This document shows positions 1 to 8,571 of a stretch of 64,000 nt of DNA, in pieces; the stretch's first letter is position 1, and each line of letters opens with the position of its first letter. Position numbers and translations under genes: made by a program. The stretch lies in NCBI RefSeq assembly GCF_002899825.2, contig NZ_PPED02000007.1, positions 1-64,000 on the forward strand. The letters run 5' to 3'. This DNA is from Chryseobacterium phosphatilyticum (GTDB taxonomy: Bacteria > Bacteroidota > Bacteroidia > Flavobacteriales > Weeksellaceae). The notes under the pieces are model-generated. The model saw only the letters and a program-made list of their open reading frames with translations, was not told the DNA's origin and searched no databases.

Positions 1-2
1 TG

Positions 3-143
3 AGTGGAAGACAGCTTCAGAATCTTAAAACGAAGAATAAAGTGACTAAAATAAATACTCAGGCACTGGTGCAGGGAGCTTACCTGGTTACGATAAAAAC
101 GGATACCAACAAAACAGCCAATGCTAAGCTGATTAAAAAATAA
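3..143 (+). CDS. C-terminal tail of a T9SS type A sorted protein (partial)
   Basis: The window opens inside a gene. Frame 3 is open from the first base to a TAA at 141-143 and encodes about 46 residues. The pattern is SGRQLQ, then QALVQGAYLVTIKT, ending in AKLIKK, which fits the last strands of the type IX secretion (Por) sorting domain. It stops 5 bases before the next start, so it is probably the first gene of the RHS operon. Such a T9SS-sorted partner may help surface delivery of the RHS proteins, but that is inference. The catalytic or adhesive part lies upstream of the window. Confidence 0.75.
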   Translation, partial: SGRQLQNLKTKNKVTKINTQALVQGAYLVTIKTDTNKTANAKLIKK

Positions 144-148
144 ACACG

Positions 149-2992
149 ATGAAGAAAACTTACTTTTATGCTGCGGTTCTGGCCTTCTGGTATGGAACTG
201 CTATGGGGCAGCTTAACAACTTTCAGGGAGTCAATTTTGGGGATACCCGAAATCCGGTTCCTTCTTTAGCTTCTCTGGCTTCTTTCACGGATAATCCGCC
301 ATCTGTCGCAGTGGGAATTCCTGAAATTTCAGTACCGCTATTAAGCCTTCCGGGAAATGGAGGATCAGGGGTAAGCTTACAGCTTAGTTATGACGCTACT
401 AGTACTGCTCAGGATGAACCTGTAGGAGAGGTAGGTGCCGGATGGTTTATGCCAAAGGGAGGGGTTATCTCAAGACAGATTAACGGGATAATGGTAGATG
501 AACTATTCCAGAGCCAAAACAATCCTAATTATGAAAAAAATGTTTTTGATGATGAATACTATTATAATGTTCCAGGATTATCAGGGAAATTTAAAATAGA
601 AAGAGATATTCAGCAGAACACTTTTAAGATTATTGATCTTACTCCTTTGAATCATGTCAAGATATCTTATACAAAACAAAATAATCCGGCGACTTTAGTG
701 GTTGATTCTTTTACTATTACAGATGATCAGGGAAATTCTTATTACTTTAATGATTACTCTACGGCAGTTGTATATGATAGTTCATATGATGAAAAAGGAC
801 TTTGGGGAACAGAATATAAATCTGCTTTTTATTTAACGAGGATTACAGATACTAATGGAGTGGAATTATCCGGATTTTTATATAAGAAAGAATCAAAGAC
901 CGATAAAAATGGGGCGCTGCTTTATAAGACCTGTCAGTTGGAAAAAATAAATACAGCTTTCGGGAATATAGCGATTGTATATGACCATGATGAAACGCTT
1001 GAAAAAACAATAAATGATCCATTCAGTATCAAAAAAATTATTCTGAATAATAAGTACGGTAAAACTGCAGAGTATGTATTTGAGTATTCTTATCCTCTTC
1101 CTTTAGGTACTATTGATACAAAAAAGAAGAGAAGGCAACTTGAAAGAGTGAAAAAGATGGATGGGCAAACAGTTATAGAAGAGACATCTTTTCAATATAA
1201 CCCGTTGGATTATACTTATATTCAAGGGTCAGCTTGTGGTGGAGGTGATTTAACGCGTCCTGCCGGTATTCTTAACAAAATAATCCATCCTGCCAAAGGG
1301 GTGACTGAATACACCTATGAAACAGGTGAAGTGTATCGTGACAGGAATTCTGCTACCTATCTGGCATCTTTGGATGGTGATTTTAATGGTATCCTGGATC
1401 CATGTGCTCAGTACATTAAGGAATATCCGTACTTGGATATGGATACCAATCAATCTTTGACTTATAATTTTACTGTATCAGGCGATTCGGCAAAGAAAAA
1501 AGCATTCTGGCTTACCGGAGGGATTGATTATTATATTGACAACCCTGAAATTATTGATCCAAGAACCGGACTACCTATTCCTCCGAAGCCTCTGCCAAAA
1601 GATCAATGGATAACATATACCTTAAAAAGAGGGACAGAAATCGTAGCTACGAATCAGGATTTTATAAAAACTAAATTTTATAATTATCCGGGACAATATA
1701 CACTTATCCTTAATGTTCCTTCTGTTGGGGGTAAAGGAGGTGTCTTTCTTTCGGAATTGGTAACTGTACCGGGACCTTACAAAAGTAGAACCTCTGCTGG
1801 TGGCCATAGGATCAGGTCAATTAAAAGATATGCTGATGTGGGAAATACTATACCTGTTCAGTCGGTTGCTTATAATTACGATCATTTTTCGATACCTAAT
1901 GCTTCAAGTGGGGAGTATCAAATAAGTAATGTAATGTATAGGAATGTTAAGGTAACTGAAGATTCAGGAAAAGGTTATACGAAGTATTATTTTAAACTTC
2001 AAAGAGATTATCCGCCTTATTCTTATACAAAGGATGGAAAGACGCTTTATTTTTGGCCTTATAATAACATTGTTAATTCAGGGTTGGTAGAAAAGAAAGA
2101 AGTCTATAGCGATAGCAATCAGTTACTGGCAAAAGATGAGTATAATTACACTTTCACAGAGGTAGATGATAATGCCTATGTGATAGGAGAAGACAAAGGT
2201 TTTTCCAAACCTGCATTTACCAGTCAGACCAAAACAAGTTCTGTAGCGTATCCTTCCGGTACCGCATCTTCATTCCTGCAAAGTTCAGGGGAAAATAATG
2301 TGAGAGCAGACAATTTCAAACCTTCCAGTTCCAAAAGTATCGCTCCTGACGGAACGGTAACAGAAACGTTCTATCAATATGCTCAGGATAAAAACCACAC
2401 CAGATTACTGGAAGCCAATATGACGGGGGTGTTACTGGAATCAGAAATTAAGGAAAACGGAAAAACAATCGGAAAGTCTGAAACAAAATTTGATAACGGG
2501 TCCCATTTATATCCAAGCTCTGTTATTGGCTATAACAGACAAACCCAGGCTCCGGTGACGACTTCGACCCTTGATGTCTACGACAGTAAAGGAAACCTGG
2601 TACAGGCCACCGGAAAAAACGGAATTCCGAGTACCACCATCTGGGGCTATAACCAGACCGTTCCTATTGCCGTGATTGCAGGAGCTTCTTATGCTCAAAT
2701 CGCTTCTTTATCCAGTGTTACCGCTGCCATCACCGCATCAGATGCTGATAATAATAATCCGGCGAACGAACCGGCATTGCTTCAGGCACTGGAAACTTTA
2801 AGACAAGATCCTGCTCTGAAAGACTATGGAATCACCACTTCAACCTATGATCCTTTAGTAGGGGTGACCAATTCTATATCAGCCAATGGAATCAGAACAA
2901 CCAATGTATATGATACCGCGGGAAGATTAATTAAAGTAAAGGATTCAGAAGGAAAAACCTTGCAGGAAAACCAGTATAACTACAAACACTAA
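149..2992 (+). CDS. Exported RHS/YD-repeat protein, N-terminal half of a split RHS system
   Basis: The 947-residue protein has a Sec signal peptide at about residues 1-20, ending AMG-Q. It is followed by an SpvB/Tc-toxin-like region (PSLASL, VGIPEISVPLLSLPG, LQLSYDAT) at about 25-110. A long beta-rich middle leads to YD-type repeats at the C-terminus (YDSKGNLV, YDTAGRLIKV). It has no RHS core and no toxin end; those sit in the next gene, 4 bases downstream. The two proteins together equal one long RHS shell, so they probably form the encapsulating cage jointly. The exact function of the N-terminal half is inferred from family resemblance. Confidence 0.8.
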   Translation: MKKTYFYAAVLAFWYGTAMGQLNNFQGVNFGDTRNPVPSLASLASFTDNPPSVAVGIPEISVPLLSLPGNGGSGVSLQLSYDATSTAQDEPVGEVGAGWFMPKGGVISRQINGIMVDELFQSQNNPNYEKNVFDDEYYYNVPGLSGKFKIERDIQQNTFKIIDLTPLNHVKISYTKQNNPATLVVDSFTITDDQGNSYYFNDYSTAVVYDSSYDEKGLWGTEYKSAFYLTRITDTNGVELSGFLYKKESKTDKNGALLYKTCQLEKINTAFGNIAIVYDHDETLEKTINDPFSIKKIILNNKYGKTAEYVFEYSYPLPLGTIDTKKKRRQLERVKKMDGQTVIEETSFQYNPLDYTYIQGSACGGGDLTRPAGILNKIIHPAKGVTEYTYETGEVYRDRNSATYLASLDGDFNGILDPCAQYIKEYPYLDMDTNQSLTYNFTVSGDSAKKKAFWLTGGIDYYIDNPEIIDPRTGLPIPPKPLPKDQWITYTLKRGTEIVATNQDFIKTKFYNYPGQYTLILNVPSVGGKGGVFLSELVTVPGPYKSRTSAGGHRIRSIKRYADVGNTIPVQSVAYNYDHFSIPNASSGEYQISNVMYRNVKVTEDSGKGYTKYYFKLQRDYPPYSYTKDGKTLYFWPYNNIVNSGLVEKKEVYSDSNQLLAKDEYNYTFTEVDDNAYVIGEDKGFSKPAFTSQTKTSSVAYPSGTASSFLQSSGENNVRADNFKPSSSKSIAPDGTVTETFYQYAQDKNHTRLLEANMTGVLLESEIKENGKTIGKSETKFDNGSHLYPSSVIGYNRQTQAPVTTSTLDVYDSKGNLVQATGKNGIPSTTIWGYNQTVPIAVIAGASYAQIASLSSVTAAITASDADNNNPANEPALLQALETLRQDPALKDYGITTSTYDPLVGVTNSISANGIRTTNVYDTAGRLIKVKDSEGKTLQENQYNYKH

Positions 2993-2996
2993 CACT

Positions 2997-5900
2997 ATGA
3001 AAAAAATTATATCAGGATTCAGCCTCTTGTTTGTAGCAGGAATTTCTTTTGCACAAACCAATCTCAGCACCAATGAGAACTATGTCTACAGCAAAACCTG
3101 TATGGATGGAGACTGTAATAAAAAATCAGAATCGGTACAGTATTTTGACGGGTTGGGAAGACCCATCCAGTCAGTCGCCATCAAAGCGACGCCTCTGGGA
3201 AGAGATGTGGTATTACCTGTGGAATATGATGCTAAGGGAAGACAGGCTAAAAACTATTTTCCTGTTCCTCAGAACGGAAGCCAGAACGGGGCTCTTTACG
3301 CTGATCCTTTAGCGAATGCGCCTTCGGCAGGCTATGGCAATGAAAAAATCTATACGGAAAAAAAATATGATGTCCTTTTTGCAGGGCGTGTCAACCAGGT
3401 GGTACCTGCAGGAAATACCTGGTCTCAGAAACCTGTCAATATAGGATATGGAACCAATAATGACAATGAAGTCAGAAAATATACGGTGACTACCTCATGG
3501 GTGGATGGAAGAACGGAAACTACCATTGCCCAACCTGTTTTTTACTCAGCCAATCAATTAGGGAAAAATACCGTCACCGATCCGGATGGAAATATGAGTA
3601 TGGAGTTTAAAAACGGAAAAGGAGAAACCATCCTGGTCAGAAAAAATGACGGTTCCCGGAATGCAGATACCTATTACCTCTACAATGAGTACGGACAGTT
3701 GACTTATGTTATTCCTCCATTGGCGGTAAGTACTGCTGCGCCGGATCAGACAATATTGGATAACCTGTGTTATCAATACCGCTATGACGGACTGGGAAGA
3801 CTCGTAGAGAAAAAAGTTCCCGGAAAAGGCTGGGAATATATGATCTACGATCAACAGGACAGGCTGGTGGCCACTCAGGATGCCAACTTAAGGCAAAAAG
3901 GACAATGGCTCTACACCAAATATGACCAGTTTGGAAGAGTCGCTATTACCGGAATCAGTACGGGAAGCGCCAGAGCTACGGAACAATATCTGGCAGACCT
4001 TCAGGGATCTAATAATGTGACCCGAATTCCTACTGTTATGTTTAACAGACAGGGAATGGATGTATACTATGGTAATCCCGAAGGAAGCTATCCCAAATCC
4101 CCGACATGGGTTGCGTTATTATCCATTAATTATTACGACACCTATCCTGCCTACAGTTTTAATCCGCCTTTCCCTTCTTCGGTGTTAGGAAAGCCTGTTA
4201 TTTCCGATACCGGGAATGCTCCTGTCAATACGAAGGCCATGCCTACCTTAAGTCTGGTCAAAAATATTGAGGACGATAACTGGACGAAGAACTATGCCTA
4301 TTACGATGCGAAAGGAAGGTTGATCAGCACCTATGCTATTAACCATTTGGGCGGATATACCCGTACCGAGACTGAGCTGGATTTTGCGGGAGTTACCCAA
4401 CAATCTAAAGTATACCATAAAAGACTGAATACCGATACGGAAAAAGTCATTGCTCAGAGTTTTGATTTTGATAACCAGAACAGAGTGATCAGACATCGTC
4501 ATCAGGTGGATAGTAAACCGGTAGAAATCCTGTCGGAAAATACCTATAATGAGTTGTCACAGATCACCAACAAAAAAGTAGGAAATGGTCTGGAGAGCAT
4601 GGATTATCAGTATGACATCCGGGGAGCTCTTATCAAAATAAATGACCCGGCAGCATTGGGAAATAAGTTGTTTGGCTATGAACTGAAATACCAGAATCCG
4701 GCCTATACCAATATTGCTCCCGGAAAAAGCAACGGGAATATCTCGGAAATCGACTGGAAATCTGCTTCAGACGGCGTGCTGAAAAGATATTCTTATACCT
4801 ATGATGCTTTAAACAGGTTAAAAGACGCGGTCTATACAGAACCGAATACAACCAACCCGTATAACAATTATTACAACGAATATGCAACCTATGATCTGAA
4901 CGGAAACATCAAAACCCTGAAAAGGAATGCTTTCCCGGTAACAGGAACCACGGCCACCCAGGTAGATGACCTCGTATACCAGTACACCGGAAACCGTCTG
5001 GATAAAGTCATTGAAAACGCATTGAACGATACCGGCTATGAAGGGGGAAACAACACGATTGATTATGACCTGAACGGGAATATGATCAATATGAAAGATA
5101 AGGGAATTCAGACGATTGGATATAATGTATTAGATCTGCAGAATCAGCTATCTATTTCGGTGACAAATGCCGCCGGAAAAGTATCTACCACGAATATCAA
5201 TCATATCTACGGAGCTGGTGGGACAAAACTTAGAAAAACATCTGTTCAGCAGGCGTATATGGGACTTCCGAGAATACAGACCACCGATTATCTGGATGGC
5301 TTTCAGTATACCAATATTGATGACGGACAGGGATGCCTGACCTGTAAAACTGAAAGCGCATACGAAGAGCAGGCCTACAGAAAAGTGATCGGTCCTGTTA
5401 TCCCCGGCGGACCAAAATGGACACTGGATTTTATCCCTACCGCAGAAGGCTTTTACAGTTTCACGGAAAACCGTTATATTTACCAGTACAAAGACCACCT
5501 TGGAAATGTGAGGGTAAGTTTCGCCAGAAACAGCGCAGGCGCTCCTGAAATTACCGGAACCAATAATTATTATCCTTTTGGGCTCAACCATATCGGAGGC
5601 GGAAAATCTCCTTTTTCCAATTATCATTCCTATAAATTTGGAGGTAAAGAGCTTCAGGAGACAGGAATGTATGATTTTGGAGCAAGGATGTATATGCCTG
5701 ATCTGGGTAGATGGGGTGTCATAGATCCTATGGCAGAAGCCATGAGAAGATATTCTCCTTATAACTATGCTTTCAATAATCCGATAAGCTTTATAGATCC
5801 GGATGGGATGGCGCCCATGCATCAGTTTGCGATGATATCCGATGCTCGTCCGGATACAACCTCTGGATGGACAAATCCGGGATGGTTAGGTAGAGGAACA

Positions 5901-6725
5901 AGTGATGGTATAAATTATGGAGCTACTTTAGGATCTGGTGGCGGTGGCAGTGTTTATGAAAGTGAGTATGGAACTGTATACACCGGAAGTGAGGCGAGAG
6001 ATGCTTTTTCAGCTTTAATATCGGGTGGTGATCCGACTCCTCGACCTAAAAATAAAAAAACAAATTTTCTTCAAAGAATTGGAAATTTCTTTAGTGGACT
6101 AGTTGGGAAAGGTAATGCAGCTATTGCAGCAACCTTACATAGAACAATTGAAGTTGGAGAAGCAGCTCGATTAACAACAGCAGAATATTATATAGGTGCG
6201 AGAGCAGGTATTGGCATAGCAGGAGCGTCTATTGGGGCAGCAACTTTAGGGGCTATTTTAATGCCTACAATGATGAAAGATGCTGAATATAATTGGACAA
6301 GAGATTTGCCATTGGATGTACCTATCACAACAGGAGATATAAATCGTAATAGTATATTACTGTATAGAGGAGTTTCTTCAAAAGCTAAAGGCTCTATGTA
6401 TTTTGAAGCAATGCAGGGAGTTGCGATACCTGGAGGATTTAGACAAGTTGCTACAACTTTTGGCCCTCATAGGGATATGGAATTACACGCTGGAGGAGAT
6501 AATCTTAGCATTTGGACTAGTTGGACGAGTGATATAAATGTTGCAAGAGATTTCGCAACGGGTAATGCATTTTACACAAATGGAGTTCCTGGGATTATTA
6601 TGTCTAAAACATTTACCACAGGGCAAGCTGTTCCAAATCCTTTCACATCAAGTGAATCTGAATGGCTTGTACCTGGGGTTACATATGGAGCTAAAGTTCA
6701 ATATGTTTTACCAAGATCAAAATAA
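2997..6725 (+). CDS. Primary RHS toxin: DUF6443-like N-terminus, RHS core, ADP-ribosyltransferase-like C-terminus
   Basis: The 1242-residue protein has a signal peptide at 1-20 (ending SFA-Q) and a DUF6443-type region at about 25-160. Many YD repeats follow (YDGLGRLVEK, YTYDALNRLK). The RHS-associated core runs from about 828 (YQYKDHLGN) to DPDGM near 936. The roughly 300-residue variable end has a glycine-rich linker, a hydrophobic alanine/glycine stretch near 1060-1080 and an ART-like signature: LYRGVS near 1122, TSWTSD near 1175 and SESEW near 1220. These match the R / S-T-S / ExE pattern of arginine-type mono-ADP-ribosyltransferases. It is the only complete RHS gene here and has an uninterrupted core. 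The ART assignment comes from motifs only. Confidence 0.82.
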   Translation: MKKIISGFSLLFVAGISFAQTNLSTNENYVYSKTCMDGDCNKKSESVQYFDGLGRPIQSVAIKATPLGRDVVLPVEYDAKGRQAKNYFPVPQNGSQNGALYADPLANAPSAGYGNEKIYTEKKYDVLFAGRVNQVVPAGNTWSQKPVNIGYGTNNDNEVRKYTVTTSWVDGRTETTIAQPVFYSANQLGKNTVTDPDGNMSMEFKNGKGETILVRKNDGSRNADTYYLYNEYGQLTYVIPPLAVSTAAPDQTILDNLCYQYRYDGLGRLVEKKVPGKGWEYMIYDQQDRLVATQDANLRQKGQWLYTKYDQFGRVAITGISTGSARATEQYLADLQGSNNVTRIPTVMFNRQGMDVYYGNPEGSYPKSPTWVALLSINYYDTYPAYSFNPPFPSSVLGKPVISDTGNAPVNTKAMPTLSLVKNIEDDNWTKNYAYYDAKGRLISTYAINHLGGYTRTETELDFAGVTQQSKVYHKRLNTDTEKVIAQSFDFDNQNRVIRHRHQVDSKPVEILSENTYNELSQITNKKVGNGLESMDYQYDIRGALIKINDPAALGNKLFGYELKYQNPAYTNIAPGKSNGNISEIDWKSASDGVLKRYSYTYDALNRLKDAVYTEPNTTNPYNNYYNEYATYDLNGNIKTLKRNAFPVTGTTATQVDDLVYQYTGNRLDKVIENALNDTGYEGGNNTIDYDLNGNMINMKDKGIQTIGYNVLDLQNQLSISVTNAAGKVSTTNINHIYGAGGTKLRKTSVQQAYMGLPRIQTTDYLDGFQYTNIDDGQGCLTCKTESAYEEQAYRKVIGPVIPGGPKWTLDFIPTAEGFYSFTENRYIYQYKDHLGNVRVSFARNSAGAPEITGTNNYYPFGLNHIGGGKSPFSNYHSYKFGGKELQETGMYDFGARMYMPDLGRWGVIDPMAEAMRRYSPYNYAFNNPISFIDPDGMAPMHQFAMISDARPDTTSGWTNPGWLGRGTSDGINYGATLGSGGGGSVYESEYGTVYTGSEARDAFSALISGGDPTPRPKNKKTNFLQRIGNFFSGLVGKGNAAIAATLHRTIEVGEAARLTTAEYYIGARAGIGIAGASIGAATLGAILMPTMMKDAEYNWTRDLPLDVPITTGDINRNSILLYRGVSSKAKGSMYFEAMQGVAIPGGFRQVATTFGPHRDMELHAGGDNLSIWTSWTSDINVARDFATGNAFYTNGVPGIIMSKTFTTGQAVPNPFTSSESEWLVPGVTYGAKVQYVLPRSK

Positions 6726-6735
6726 AATAATCTAT

Positions 6736-7098
6736 ATGTTAACATCAGAAGACATTTTTAAATTAATTAAAAAAGAAAGAAATTTCTTAGGTAATATTGA
6801 CCAATATAAAATTAAAATCAGCAATAGTGATAACTTCGACAGAGATAACTTAATAGGAGTATATAAAATTAGACAATATAACGCTACAAGAAATGGTAAT
6901 GATAATTTATCACAAGAAATAGGTAGTCTAATACTAAGTTTGGAAAATTATTCTAATAGTAAATTGAGGTTTGTAAGTTTGTTAGGGAAAAAATATTATG
7001 GTATGTTTTTTCTGAGTGAAAATTGGGATAAAGTTATTGGATACTTAGAGCGTGAAATTGATGAAAACGAATTTACAAGTATGGATTCAATTGATTGA
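6736..7098 (+). CDS. Probable immunity protein for the ART toxin
   Basis: The ATG lies 10 bases after the toxin stop and gives 120 residues. The frame is also open upstream, inside the toxin, but no nearer start makes sense. The protein is charged, lysine/asparagine-rich, has no signal peptide or membrane segment and so should be cytoplasmic. That fits a toxin acting inside the cell. It is much more AT-rich than the RHS shell, as is usual for exchangeable toxin/immunity modules. The family is not recognised; the immunity role rests on position. Confidence 0.65.
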   Translation: MLTSEDIFKLIKKERNFLGNIDQYKIKISNSDNFDRDNLIGVYKIRQYNATRNGNDNLSQEIGSLILSLENYSNSKLRFVSLLGKKYYGMFFLSENWDKVIGYLEREIDENEFTSMDSID

Positions 7099-7120
7099 TT
7101 AAGAAGAGACCTGCAGGTTC

Positions 7121-7133
7121 GAGCATCTTGCTC
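7121..7133 (+). repeat. Short hairpin repeat, copy 1 (GAGCA-TCT-TGCTC)
   Basis: A perfect 5-bp stem with a TCT loop lies just downstream of an immunity gene and just upstream of its terminator. Related copies sit in the same position at 8256-8268 and 17240-17252; the third has GAGCG paired with CGCTC, a compensatory change. It may be a REP-like element. Confidence 0.5.
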
Positions 7134-7151
7134 GTTAAATTGAATAATAAA

Positions 7152-7180
7152 CCCACCGCAATGTGGTGGGTTTTGTGTTT
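7152..7180 (+). terminator. Rho-independent terminator after the primary toxin/immunity pair
   Basis: Stem CCCACC/GGTGGG encloses a 7-base loop and is followed by TTTTGTGTTT. It ends the transcript of the primary RHS operon. Its sequence differs from the CCACTGCA-type terminators of the orphan cassettes. Confidence 0.75.
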
Positions 7181-7187
7181 ATAAAGT

Positions 7188-7216
7188 AGTTTCGTTTCCA
7201 ATTGGGAAACGAAACT
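7188..7216. repeat. Perfect 12-bp palindrome, operator-like
   Basis: AGTTTCGTTTCC and GGAAACGAAACT flank a 5-base centre AATTG. No T-run follows, so it is not a terminator. The shape fits the binding site of a small dimeric regulator, but no regulator gene is adjacent. It may be left over from a deleted gene. Confidence 0.5.
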
Positions 7217-7271
7217 AACGTGAAGCAATATTTTTCTGTAAATACTCTTTAAACCTTTTTTTAGAAACTCC

Positions 7272-7455
7272 GCTGCCGCGTGAATCCTTTCTCGTGGCAT
7301 TTTTGTAGACTAGCTCATTTTGTATCTTTACATAAAACAGGTACTACAGGATATAAATTACAAATATGCTGGGTACTTGGTTATCCTGATGAAAAAAGAC
7401 TTTTGAATGAAATTATTATTTTTCAACCACACGAAAGGATTCATGCAGCTTGGAA
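7272..7455. repeat. About 180-bp segment bounded by imperfect inverted repeats (MITE-like)
   Basis: The left end (near 7274-7299) and right end (near 7434-7452) are inverted copies of GAAAGGATTCAYGCRGC. Read inward, both encode the peptide ERIHAA in one frame. The inside contains TTTTG followed by TATCTTTA, a promoter-like pair. No transposase is present. The right end abuts the toxin-tail frame at 7440 onward, so it may have broken that gene. Confidence 0.4.
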
Positions 7456-7601
7456 CTATTCCATTTGATAATTTTATAAATTATAATCAAACTTCTAAAA
7501 ATAATTATATAAATGGATGGGTTAGATATAAAGATGGTGATGCTTTTCAAAGGAATTTTAATATTATAATGACAAAATATGGAGTTAAAACAATTAAATA
7601 A
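7407..7601 (+). pseudogene. Probable C-terminal remnant of an RHS toxin
   Basis: An AT-rich frame ends with ...NGWVRYKDGDAF then NIIMTKYGVKTIK. It has the composition of a toxin C-terminus and no RHS core in front of it. Its stop overlaps by 23 bases the start of a secreted-type immunity candidate at 7579, the same tight coupling seen in the intact cassettes. An ATG at 7407 opens the frame, but it probably marks decay rather than a real start. The fold is not identifiable. Confidence 0.45.
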
Positions 7602-8241
7602 ATTATTAATATTATTAGCTTTAGCTATTAGTATTAAAGTCTTTTCTCAAATGAGAATGGCTGATATAGAGAATAAAGAATTTTCGATTAATTTAAAAAC
7701 AGAAAAGGGAAATATCATAAAAATATTTGAAGACAAAAATTATGATGTATATTATATTTTAGATAGAAAAAGATTTGATTTTGATAAAAAATTAAGAAGT
7801 ATTGATCCGGTAAATCTAATCTTCTTTTCTAAAAAATATAATAAAGGAATACTTACTCTTTTTAAACAAAGTATTGAACAGAAGAAAAAATCAGTCTATA
7901 ATATTAGATTATATACAGGTGCTCATGATAATTATATGTTTATTCCTTCAATGATTATAGTTGGTAAAGATTTAAATTACGAGTATTTAATGAAGTATTC
8001 TTATGTGCCTCTACCTCCACCTAGCAACAATGTATTTACTTCAATAATTAAAATACAAGATTGTAAAAATTATTGTAATGTATTAGACGTTGATGTAAAA
8101 GGTAATATTATTTTTGAGAGTATAGATGATATTTTAAATAATGTCTCTAAAGTAAATAAAAATAGTAATGTAAAAGCTTGTGATCCAATAATTATAGCAA
8201 TGGATTTCAAAGAGTTTTTTCCCGAAAAAATAATTAAATAG
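7579..8241 (+). CDS. Exported immunity-like protein of the decayed cassette
   Basis: The 220-residue protein has a hydrophobic signal peptide (LLILLALAISIKVFS-Q), so it should act in the periplasm or at the surface. The rest is lysine/asparagine-rich with many aromatic residues. It follows the toxin remnant with a 23-base overlap and is followed by a cassette-type terminator. A periplasmic immunity protein implies a toxin acting in the cell envelope. The family is not recognised. Confidence 0.6.
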   Translation: MELKQLNKLLILLALAISIKVFSQMRMADIENKEFSINLKTEKGNIIKIFEDKNYDVYYILDRKRFDFDKKLRSIDPVNLIFFSKKYNKGILTLFKQSIEQKKKSVYNIRLYTGAHDNYMFIPSMIIVGKDLNYEYLMKYSYVPLPPPSNNVFTSIIKIQDCKNYCNVLDVDVKGNIIFESIDDILNNVSKVNKNSNVKACDPIIIAMDFKEFFPEKIIK

Positions 8242-8255
8242 ATCCCTGCTTGCGA

Positions 8256-8268
8256 GAGCATCTTGCTC
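8256..8268 (+). repeat. Short hairpin repeat, copy 2 (GAGCA-TCT-TGCTC)
   Basis: Identical to copy 1 over 13 bases and again lies between an immunity stop and its terminator. Confidence 0.5.
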
Positions 8269-8283
8269 GTGTCCTTGGATAAA

Positions 8284-8320
8284 GATAAAGCCACTGTACT
8301 ACAGTGGCTTTATCTATAAA
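8284..8320 (+). terminator. Cassette terminator (CCACTGTA type)
   Basis: GATAAAGCCACTGTA pairs with TACAGTGGCTTTATC and is followed by an A/T-rich tail. The core CCACTG/CAGTGG recurs in four later cassette terminators. Confidence 0.7.
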
Positions 8321-8328
8321 AAAAGTTA

Positions 8329-8413
8329 TATTTACCAGTACAAAGACCATCTTGACGGACGAGTAAAGACGAGTAAACGAGAAGCTTTTACGAAGACTGC
8401 GAATGTAGTTCAG
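8329..8413 (+). other. Core-interrupting two-hairpin element, copy A
   Basis: A piece of the RHS core (YQYKDHL) is followed by about 60 bases replacing the GN codons of the intact gene. Inside are a GTAAA...TTTAC hairpin and an ACTGCG-AA-TGTAGT hairpin that pairs through G-U wobbles. An in-frame TAA precedes the downstream core frame, so upstream translation cannot enter the toxin. Confidence 0.7.
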
Positions 8414-8571
8414 TAAGAGTAAGTTTCGTCAGAAACAGCGCAGGCGCTCCTGAAATTACCGGAACCAATAATTATTATCCTTTTGGGCTCAACCATATTG
8501 GAGGCGGAAAATCTCCTTTTTCCAATTACCATTCCTATAAATTTGGAGGCAAAGAACTTCAGGAGACAGGA

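Noticed and set aside
5148..5822. 224-residue open frame on the minus strand inside the RHS core
   Set aside because: It is a shadow of the conserved + strand core. Similar antisense frames recur opposite the other core copies simply because the DNA is repeated.
7073..7300. 75-residue minus-strand frame containing PRERIHAA
   Set aside because: It runs across a terminator, a palindrome and an inverted repeat end. It is better explained as repeat DNA than as a gene.
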